A DNA stretch of 64,000 nt, taken from Lentzea sp. NEAU-D7 (GTDB lineage Bacteria; Actinomycetota; Actinomycetes; Mycobacteriales; Pseudonocardiaceae). Below are positions 31,607 to 41,800 of the stretch, one piece after another (the stretch's first letter is position 1; every line of letters starts with the position of its first letter). The notes below the pieces were generated by a model that was not told where the DNA came from, made no database searches, and saw only the letters and a program-made list of their open reading frames with translations. The stretch spans positions 1 through 64,000 of the forward strand of contig NZ_JAPJDL010000023.1 of NCBI RefSeq assembly GCF_026242055.1. The letters run 5' to 3'. The position numbers and the translations under genes are program-made.

Positions 31607-32533
31607 CTATTTGGAGGGCCGGCGGGCCTTCAAAGCGTCCTGCGGGCCGGCCGTCACCACTTCGAAGTTCTTCTTCAGGAGCTTCAGCCGGTGGAGGAGG
31701 AAGTCCGGGCCCGCCACGCAGATCCTGGTCAGTCCCTCGTTCACCAGGCGGTCGTGGATGTGCCCCCAGTGCACCGGGTTGACGGTGGAGGCGTCGAGCA
31801 TCGCGCCGACTTCGGTTCCCTCACTGACCAGAGAGCCGTCCTGATCCGAGATGATCGGCGTCTTCGTCGCTGTGAAGGAGAACTTCGTGAAGACCTCTTC
31901 CCGCATTCGGGCGCGCAAAGGCGCCAGAACGCGCGCATGTGCCGCTGGGCGCATCGTGGTCAGGCTGTAGCCGCCGCAGTCGCTGATCTTCCGCTTGAAC
32001 GCCTCGAGGTGGTCCTCGTGCATCGTCACGAGGTGGACGTCGTGGTCGAAGTACCCGGAGATCTCGTGCCACTCGCCGTCCCGCGACATGGTGGCGAGGA
32101 CGTCGTCGAGTCGTTCCTGGGGCGTGCGCACGACCAGCTGGCTGACCAGTTCGCGCTGCTCGGCCTGGAAGTAGTCCAGCTCGCACCGCGCCAGCTCGGC
32201 GGTGAGCCGGACCACCTCCCCGAACGGCATGGCGCCCGAATAGGCGACCGCGGCGCGCTCGCCGAAGCTGGACCCGACGCACATGTCCGGGCGGAAGCCG
32301 AGTGACTTCTCCATCCAGTCGGCCATCGCGACGGAGTTGACCAGGAACCCGATCTGCTGTGCCGCGCTGTACTCGTCGGGGCCGCTGCGCAGCTCGTCGA
32401 GCAGCGAGTACCCGAGCGCGGCGTCCGCCTCGGCCAGCCTCCGCCGGGCGAATGGACTGACCGTCATGAATCTGCCGACGTCGCCGAACTTCGACGGACC
32501 CATTCCCGGGAACACGACTGCTGTGCGGCTCAT
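31607..32533 (-). CDS. Discrete acyltransferase for starter-unit loading
   Basis: A 308-residue FabD/VinK-like acyltransferase. It starts AVVFPGMGPSKFGDVGRF (in place of GQGSQ), has the nucleophile Ser89 in VGSSFGERAAV, and carries the second active-site His in RPAAHARVLAPL. It lacks the Arg-containing motif set of extender-unit malonyl transferases as far as I can judge, in keeping with an unusual acyl donor. In ECO-0501/azalomycin-type clusters a free-standing acyltransferase moves the guanidinobutyryl (or aminoacyl-protected) group to the loading ACP. GGAGG precedes the ATG. It is divergent from the first PKS gene, whose N-terminus is a lone ACP. Confidence 0.8.
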   Translation of the reverse strand: MSRTAVVFPGMGPSKFGDVGRFMTVSPFARRRLAEADAALGYSLLDELRSGPDEYSAAQQIGFLVNSVAMADWMEKSLGFRPDMCVGSSFGERAAVAYSGAMPFGEVVRLTAELARCELDYFQAEQRELVSQLVVRTPQERLDDVLATMSRDGEWHEISGYFDHDVHLVTMHEDHLEAFKRKISDCGGYSLTTMRPAAHARVLAPLRARMREEVFTKFSFTATKTPIISDQDGSLVSEGTEVGAMLDASTVNPVHWGHIHDRLVNEGLTRICVAGPDFLLHRLKLLKKNFEVVTAGPQDALKARRPSK

Positions 32534-32826
32534 GGCGACGCCTCCGCGGCTGAGGTGAAATAGGAATGGATCCTATGTTCGGGCCAGTGCGCCGAGTAAT
32601 GGAGCGTTTCCGCGTTCCGGTCATCGCCAAGTAATTCCGGTGGTCGTGGCCGCGGTGGAAGGGGAGTTCTTCCCCGATGGTCGGCGGGTGGAATCTCGCA
32701 CATCCCGCACTTGCTCGACCTGTGATTACGTTACAGCAGTTCTGATTCCCGTCCGTTGTGACGGGATCGCCTTGCGAAGTTGTTCGCCATCACTGACGTC
32801 CCACGGAGTAGTTGGGGAGTGCGCAC
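32534..32826. other. Divergent promoter region of the PKS and acyltransferase
   Basis: No gene is seen. An inverted repeat ATAGGA-N5-TCCTAT lies at 32560-32576, 27 bases before the acyltransferase start, and could overlap its promoter. The stretch 32715-32760 is AT-richer (GATTACGTTACAG), as expected for the PKS promoter. No regulator gene for the cluster is visible in the window to match either site. Confidence 0.4.
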
Positions 32827-35800
32827 TTGAGCGAGTTCGATGACCTCCGTCCTGCCACCGGCGAGGTGGTGGACCGGGGAAACGAGCTGCCCGCGGGAAA
32901 CTCGGGCGAGGCGGCACACGCATTGCGCGATCTCGTCATGCGTGTGACCGCGGAAGTCATTGCCGACATGGTGCCCGGAGCACCCGCGGTGGGCAGCGGT
33001 ACCCGGTCGTTCCTCGACCTGGGGTTCGACTCGCTGGCGTCGGTCGAGCTGCACGCGCGTCTCGTCGCGGCCACCGGCCTCGAGCTGCCCGTGACCGTCG
33101 TCTACGACCACCCGAGCCCGATGGCGCTGGCCGCACGCCTGGGTGCGGGTGACCACGAGCCCGGCTCCGCGTCCGCGTTCCGGCCCCTCGAGCACGGCGA
33201 CGACGTGGCGGTCGTGGGCATCGGCTGCCGCTTCCCGGGGTTGGTCGACTCGCCGGAAGCGTTGTGGCGCCTGGTCGACGAAGGCGTCGACGCCGTGGCC
33301 GGCTTCCCCTCCGACCGCGGCTGGGACGTCGAGGGCATCTACGACGAGGACGCGGGCAAGGCGGGGAAGACCTACAGCCGCCACGGCGGGTTCCTGGACG
33401 CGGCAGGGGAGTTCGACGCCGAGTTCTTCGGGATCTCCCCGCGTGAAGCGACCGCCATGGACCCGCAGCAGCGGCTGGTGCTCGAGGTCTCCTGGGAGGC
33501 GCTGGAACGTGCGGGCGTCGACCCCACCTCGTTGCGCGGCAGCCGTTCCGGCGTGTTCATCGGTGTGGAGCCCCAGGAGTACGGCCCGCGGCTGGCGGAC
33601 GCTCCGGAAGGGTTCGAAGGCCACCTGCTGACCGGCAACGCGACGAGCGTGGTGTCCGGTCGCATCGCGTACGTCCTCGGCCTCGAGGGTCCTGCCCTGA
33701 GCGTGGACACCGCCTGCTCGGGTTCCCTCGTCGCACTGCACCTCGCCGCGAACTCGCTGAAGTCCGGGGAGTGCGACTTCGCGCTGGCCGGTGGCGTGGC
33801 GGTCATGGCCGGCCCCGGCAACTTCATCTCCTTCTCCCGCCAGCGCGGGCTCGCACCGGATGGGCGGTGCAAGTCCTTCGACGAGTCGGCGGACGGCACC
33901 GGCTGGGGCGAAGGCGTCGGAGTCCTCGCCCTGGAACGACTTTCGGACGCCAGGCGCAACGGCCACCCCGTGCTCGCGGTCGTGCGCGCGTCGGCCATCA
34001 ACCAGGACGGCGCCTCGAACGGCCTGACCGCACCGAACGGCCTCGCGCAGCAGCGCGTGATCCACCAGGCACTGGCCAACGCCCGGCTCGCCGCCGCCGA
34101 CGTCGACGCCGTCGAGGCCCACGGCACCGGCACCCGCCTGGGAGACCCGATCGAGGCACAGGCACTCCTCGCCACCTACGGCCGGGACCGCGACGCGGAC
34201 AAGCCGCTGTGGGTCGGTTCGATCAAGTCGAACATCGGTCACGCCCAGGCGGCCGCCGGTGCCGCGGGCGTGATCAAGATGATCATGGCGATGCGGCACG
34301 GAACCCTGCCGCGCTCGTTGCACCTCGCCCAGCCGACGTCCCACGTGGACTGGTCGGCGGGCACCGTCTCGCTGCTCGGTGAGGCGCAGCCGTGGCCGGT
34401 GACCGGCCGCCCGCGCCGTGCCGGGATCTCGTCCTTCGGCATCTCCGGCACCAACGCCCACGTGATCGTCGAAGAACCCCCGCCGGTGGAGGACGAGCGG
34501 ACCGGGGACGTCCAGGACGCCGATCTCGTCGCCGTTCCCTGGGTGCTGTCGGGCAAGACGCCCGAGGCCCTGCGCGCCCAGGCCGAGCGGCTGAAAGCGT
34601 TCGTGGAGAACGAACCGGCGCTCAGTCCGGTCGACGTCGGACTGTCGCTCGCCACCACCCGCGCCGCCCTCGACCACCGCGCCGCCGTCGTCGGCCGCGG
34701 TCGCGACGAGCTGCTGGCCGGCCTCGCGGCCGTGATCGACACGTCGGCGCCGGCCCTCCGGGACGTCGCGGGGACCGGCGCCCTCGCCTTCCTGTTCGCG
34801 GGCCAAGGCTCCCAGCGTCGCGCGATGGGCCTCGAGCTGTACGAGCGCAACGAGGCGTTCGCCCGTGCGATGGACGACGCGTGCGGCTACCTGGACATTC
34901 AGCTGGACATCCCGTTGCTGGAGGTGCTGTTCGCCGAGGAGGGCAGCGAGAACGCCGCTCTGATCGACCAGACCTCCTACGCCCAGCCCGCGCTGTTCGC
35001 GATCGAGGTCGCGCTGTACCGGATGCTGGAGTCGTGGGGCCTGAAGCCCGACTACGTCAGCGGGCACTCCATCGGCGAGATCGCCGCGGCGCACGTGGCG
35101 GGGGTCCTCACCCTCGAGGACGCCGCGACCCTGGTGGCCGCCCGCGGGCGGCTGATGCAGGAGCTCGAGGTCCGCGGCGCGATGGTGTCGCTGCGCGCGA
35201 CGGAAGAAGAAGCGCTGGGCCTGCTGAGCGGACACGAGGACGCCGCGGGCATCGCGGCGGTCAACGGACCGCGCTCCCTCGTGCTCTCCGGCGCCGCCGA
35301 CGTCGTCCTGGGGATCGCCGACCGGTGGCAGGCCCAGGGCGGCAAGGCCAAGCGCCTCAACGTCAGCCACGCCTTCCACTCGCCGTTGATGCGGCCGATG
35401 CTGCGCGAGTTCCGCCAGCTCCTCGAGTTCCTGTCCTTCTCCGCTCCGGCCATCCCGTTCGTCTCCACGGTCACGGGCCGTCTCGTGAGCCCCGAGGAAC
35501 TGTCCACTCCGGACTACTGGGTGACGCACGTCAGCGAGGCGGTGCGGTTCCACGACGCCGTGCGCGTTCTCGAATCGGCCGGTGTCAAGACGTGTCTGGA
35601 GCTGGGCCCCGACGGCGTGCTCTCCGCCATGGCCGCGGACTGCCTGACGGACGAGGCCGACGTGCTGTTCCGGCCTGTGCTGCGCCGCGACCGCCCGGAG
35701 GAGACCGAGGCGCTCAGCGCGGTGAGCCACGCCCACGTGCGCGGCGCGCGGGTCGACTGGCCCGCGGTGTTCCCCGCGTCCGCGACCACCGTCGAGCTGC

Positions 35801-38800
35801 CCACCTACGCCTTCCAGCGCGAGCACTTCTGGCTGTCCGGCACGGCCGCGGCCGACGCGGCCGCGCTGGGCCTGGAGTCCGGGGACCACCCGCTGCTGGG
35901 TGCGACCGTCGCACTGGCGGGCGGGGAAGGCCACGTGCTCACCGGACGGCTGTCCCTCGCGACGCACCCGTGGCTGGCCGACCACGTCGTGTTCGGCCGC
36001 GTCGTCGTGCCGGGGGCCGTGCTGCTCGACCTCGCGGTGCGCGCGGCCGAGGAGGCGGGCTGCGCCGTCGTCGACGAGCTGACCCTGCAGGCACCCCTGG
36101 TGCTCGCGGAGACGGACTCCGTGCAGCTGCAGCTGCGGTCGGGCCCCGCCGACTCCACCGGCAGGTGCGCGATCAGCGTGCACTCCAGGCTGTCGGGATC
36201 CGGAGAGTGGGTCCTGCACGCGTCCGGTGCACTGGCCGTGGAGCCGTCGGCGCCGCACCAGTGGTCCACGACGTCGTGGCCGCCCGCCGGAGCGCGGGAG
36301 GTCGCGCTCGACGGCGTGTACGACGACCTGGCCGCCACCGGCCTGGCCTACGGTCCCGTCTTCCGCGGGCTGCGCGGTGTCTGGGTCGCCGGGAACGACG
36401 TGTTCGCCGAGGTCGCCCTGCCGGAACCGGCCGGGGCGGACGCGGCGGAGTTCGCCGTGCACCCCGCCCTGCTGGACGCCTCCCTGCACGCGATCGGGTT
36501 CGGCGGGGCCGGTGACGACGACGGACGGGCACGGCTGCCGTTCTCGTGGTCCGGGGTGTCGGTGCACGCGATCGGCGCGACGTCGCTCCGCGTCAGGATC
36601 ACCGTCAAGAGCGCCGACGAGGTCAGCCTGCACGCCGTCGACCCGGCGGGTGCACCGGTCTTCACCGTCGACTCGCTCGTGTCCCGTGCGCCGTCCGCGG
36701 CGGCCCAGAACGGCACCTCCGCCAGTCTGTACACAGTGGACTGGGTGCCCGTGCCGTCCGGGAGCGCACCGGCGTGGACCACCTACGGCGCGGCGGACGC
36801 CGCTCCTGGCGTGCTCGCCCTGTTCGTCTCGCCGGAGGCTGACGGTCCGGCCGGCGTGCGTGAGGCCACCCGCACCGTGCTCGCGGCCGTGCAGGACTTC
36901 CTCGCCGACGCCCGGTACGCGGACTCCCGTCTCGTCGTGGTGACCACCGGCGCGGCCGGGCCGGACGTGACCGATCTCGCCTCCTCGGCGGTGTGCGGTC
37001 TCGTCCGCGCGGCGCAGGCCGAACACCCCGGGCGGTTCGTCCTCCTCGACGGTCCGGCGGAGTTCGTCGGTGCCGCCGCGGAGAGCGGTGAAGCACAGCT
37101 GGCCGTGCGTGAGGGCGTCCTGCTCGCACCGCGTGTCGTGCGCGCTCCTGCTGCCGCCGGCACCGAGCGGGTCCTGCCCGCCGGCGGCACCGTCCTGATC
37201 ACCGGTGGAACCGGTGGGCTCGGAGCGGCACTGGCCAGGCACCTGGTCTCGGCCCACGGCGTGACGAGCCTGGTGCTGACCAGCCGCGGCGGCGCCGAGT
37301 CGCCAGGAGCCGGCGAACTGCTGGCCGAGCTCACCGGGCTCGGCGCGCACGTCACAATCAGCGCGTGCGACGTCTCCGATCGCGCGGCCCTGGAGTCCGT
37401 CATCGGCGCCATCCCGGCGGATCGCCCGCTCGTCGGCGTGGTGCACGCCGCTGGTGCACTCGCCGACGGCGTCGTCACGTCGCTCGACGACGAGCGCATC
37501 GAGGGCGTGCTCCGCCCGAAGGTCGACGGCGCCTGGCACCTGCACGAGCTGACGAGCCACCTCGACCTGCGGTTGTTCGCGCTGTACTCCTCCACGTCCG
37601 GCCTCTTCGAAGGTGCCGGGCAGGGCAACTACGCCGCCGCCAACAGCTTCCTCGACGCGCTGGCGCTGCACCGCCGCGCGGCAGGCCTGCCGGCCCAGTC
37701 CCTCGTGTGGGGACTGTGGCAGCTGGGCATGGGCGGCGGCCTGACGCCGGCGGAGGCCGACCGTACGGCCAGGCAGGGCTTCCCGGCGCTGGCGGAGCAC
37801 GAAGGCCTCGCGTTGTTCGACGCGGCGGTGGCCTCCGGCCTGCCGCTCGCCGTCACCGCGCGGTTCGACCTGGCCGCTCTCGAAGCACGGTCCCGCGACG
37901 CCCTCCTCCCGCCGCTGCTCGAGCGCCTGGTCAGGACGAGGCCGCGACGTGCCGCCACCTCGCCCGCACTGGGCACGCCGTCGGCGGGGACGTCGAGGGC
38001 CGACCAGAAGGTGGCGCTGCTCGGCATGGTGCGCGCCCAGGTCGCCGCCGTGCTCGGGCACGCCTCCGCGGACCGCGTCGAACAGGACAAGGCCTTCACC
38101 GACCTGGGCTTCGACTCGCTGACCGCGATCGAGCTGCGCAACAACCTGAGCGCCGCCGCCGGCGTGCGGCTTCCGGCCACGGTCGTCTTCGACCACCCGA
38201 CGCCCGCCGCGCTCGCGACGTTCCTCCACGTCCAGCTCTTCGGCGAGGAGCCCGACCCGGTCGCTCCGGCCCTCACCCCGGCCGCGACGGACGAGCCGAT
38301 CGCGATCGTCGGCATGGCGTGCCGCTACCCGGGAGGGGTGGGCTCTCCCGAGGACCTGTGGGACGTCGTGGCGTCGGGCACGGACACCATCTCCGGCTTC
38401 CCGGTGAACCGCGGCTGGGACCTGGACACCCTGTTCCACCCCGATCCCGACCACCGGGGCACCTCCTACGCGAGCGAAGGCGGGTTCTTGCATGAGGCGG
38501 ACGCGTTCGACGCAGAGTTCTTCGGCATCTCCCCGCGCGAGGCGCTGGCGATGGATCCGCAGCAGCGCCTGCTGCTGGAGGTCGTGTGGGAGTCACTCGA
38601 AAACACCGGACTCGACCCCACGTCGCTGAAGGGCAGCAGGACCGGCGTCTTCGCCGGCGTCATGTACTACGACTACGCCCACAGCCTGGGCTCGATCCCC
38701 GAAGAGGTCGAGGGCTACATCGGCACCGGCACCTCGGCCAGCGTGCTGTCCGGCCGGGTCGCCTACACGCTGGGACTGGAGGGGCCGGCCGTCACGGTCG

Positions 38801-41800
38801 ACACCGCCTGTTCGTCGTCGCTCGTCGCCCTGCACCTGGCCTCGCAGGCGTTGCGCTCGGGGGAGTGCACGCTGGCTCTGGCAGGCGGTGTCACGGTCAT
38901 GGCGACGCCCGAGACGTTCGTGGACTTCTCCCGGCAGCGCGGCCTGGCCGCCGACGGGCGCAGCAAGTCCTTCGCGTCCGCCGCCGACGGGACCAGCTGG
39001 TCCGAGGGCGTGGGCGTGCTCGTGCTGGAGCGGCTCTCGGACGCGCGGCGCAACGGCCACGAGGTGCTGGCGGTGGTGCGCGGCTCCGCCGTGAACCAGG
39101 ACGGCGCGTCGAACGGCCTGACCGCGCCGAACGGACCGTCGCAGCAGCGGGTGATCCGGCAGGCGCTGGCCAACGCCGGTCTGTCCACTTCGGACGTGGA
39201 CGCGGTGGAGGCGCACGGCACCGGCACGCGGCTCGGCGACCCGATCGAGGCGCAGGCGCTGCTCAACACCTACGGGCAGGACCGCGCCGGCCGACCGCCG
39301 CTGTGGCTGGGCTCGGTCAAGTCCAACTTCGGGCACACGCAGGCCGCCGCCGGTGCCGCGGGCGTGATCAAGATGGTCCTCGCCATGCGGAACGAGACGC
39401 TGCCCGCGACGTTGCACGTGGACGCTCCGACGCCGCACGTCGAGTGGGACACCGGCGCGGTGTCGCTGCTGACCGAGCAGGTCCCGTGGCCCGCGCTCGA
39501 CCGCCCGCGACGGGCGGCCGTGTCCTCGTTCGGCATCTCCGGCACCAACGCGCACGTGATCCTCGAGGCTCCGGACCAGGCGGACGTTCCCGCTCGCGCG
39601 ACGAGCCAGAGCACCTCCGGCTCCAGGACCGCCTGGGTGCTGTCGGGCAAGACCCCGGCGGCGGTGCGGGAGCAGGCGCGGCGGCTGAGCGCGTTCGTCG
39701 GCGCCGACACGACCCTGTCCCCGGCTGACGTCGGCTTCTCGCTGCTCACGACTCGCGCCGGGCTGGAGGCACGCGCCGCCGTGACCGGAGCGGACCGTCA
39801 GGAACTGCTGGCAGCTCTGGAGGTTCTCGCCGCCGGAGGCGCCGGCGCCGAGGTCGTGGAAGGCTCCGTCCTCAGTGGACCGGTGGCGTTCCTGTTCGCC
39901 GGTCAGGGGTCGCAGCGCCTGGCGATGGGCCGCGGGTTGTACGACGAGTTCCCGGTGTTCGCGTCGGCCTTCGACGAGGTCTGCGCGGTGCTGCCGGGCG
40001 TGCGTGAGGTGGTGTTCGGCGCCGATGCCGAGGCACTGAACCAGACCGCCGTGACGCAGCCCGCGTTGTTCGCCGTCGAGGTGGCGCTGTTCCGCTTGGC
40101 GGAGTCGTGGGGTGTCCGGCCGGAGTTCCTGGTGGGGCACTCGATCGGGGAGATCGCGGCGGCGCACGTGGCCGGTGTGTTCTCGCTGGACGGCGCGGCC
40201 CGGCTGGTCGTGGCGCGCGGGCGGCTGATGCAGGAACTGCCGCCCGGCGGCGTGATGGTGGCGGTGCGGGCCGGTGAGGACGAGGCCGGGGAGTTCCTGT
40301 CGGACGAGGTGTCGCTGGCCGCGGTCAACGGTCCCGGTTCGGTGGTGCTGTCGGGTGCGGAGGGCCCGGTGCTCGCAGCGGCCGAAGTGCTTGCCGCACG
40401 AGGCCGGAAGTGCACGCGGTTGTCGGTGTCGCACGCGTTCCACTCGGTGCTGATGGAGCCGATGCTGGACGAGTTCCGCGCGGTGGCGGAGTCGATCGAG
40501 TACCGCGAACCGGTGGTTCCGATGGTGTCCACCGTGACGGGTGCCCTGGTCGGCCCCGGTGTGGTGACGTCACCGGAGTACTGGGTCCGGCACGCGCGGC
40601 AGCCCGTGCGGTTCGCCGACGCGGTGGCCGCGTGCGCGGAGCTCGGGGTGACGCGGTTCGTCGAGCTGGGCCCGGACAGCTCCCTGTCCGCCCTGGGCGC
40701 GGAGAGCGCGGAGGAGGACAGCGTCTTCGTCCCGTTGCTGCGCAAGAAGCACGACGAGGTCAAGTCGTTCACCACGGCGCTCGCGCGGTTGCACGTGCAC
40801 GGCGTGCCCGTCGTCTGGGACGCCATGTTCTCCGGCGCTCGGCGGGTGCCGTTGCCGACCTACGCCTTCCAGCACGAGAGGTACTGGCTGGAGGCGCCGC
40901 GCACGCAGGCCGGTACGACCGGCCTCGGGCTCGCGTCGGCCGAGCACCCCCTGCTCGGTGCGGCCGTCGAGTTCGCGGAAGGCGACGGGTTCCTCTTCAC
41001 GGGAAGCCTGTCGCGTGCGACCCACGGCTGGCTGGCCGACCACGTCGTGCTGGACCAGGTGATCGTCCCAGGCGCGTGCCTGGTCGAACTGGCCGTGCGC
41101 GCCGCGGACGAGGTCCGCTGCGCCACCGTGGAGGAGCTGACCCTCCAGACCCCGCTGGTGCTGCCGGAGTCGGGCGCCGTGGACCTCCGGGTGCAGGTCG
41201 GTCCCGCCGCCGCGGACGGCCGCCGCTCCCTCACCGTGCATTCGCGCACGGCGAGCGCCCTCACCGGAGATCCCTGGACGCGGCACGCCACCGGTTCGCT
41301 GGTGCCCGCCGCGCCCGCGCCGGACTTCGACCTCCGGGAGTGGCCGCCGGCGGGAGCCGAGCCGGTGGCGGTCACCGGCCGCTACGAGGAGCTCGCCCGC
41401 ACAGGTCTCTCCTACGGTCCCGTGTTCCAGGGACTGGCCGCGGCCTGGCGGCTGGGGGACGACGTCTTCGCCGAGGTCACGATCTCCGGCGACGCCGGGC
41501 ACCCGGACTACGGGCTGCACCCGGCACTGCTGGACGCCTCGCTCCACGCGATCGGCCTGACCGAGGACACCCCGTTGTCACTGCCGTTCGTGTGGAACGG
41601 CGTCACCCTGCACGCGTCCGGTGCGGGCGCACTGCGCGTCAGGCTCCGCGAGGAGAGCGGTGGCGCCTGGTCGATCCGGGTGGCGGACAGCACCGGTGAG
41701 CCGGTGATGACCGTGGAGTCCCTGGTGCTGAAGGAGATCTCCGCCGAAGGGCTGCAGCCGCAGCGGCAGAACGACTGGTCGTTGCGCGTGGAGTGGGCAC

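Noticed and set aside
32742-32757. CTGTGATTACGTTACAG as a CRP-type operator
   Set aside because: The arms TGTGA and TTACA are imperfect and the spacing is five, not six; no regulator evidence.
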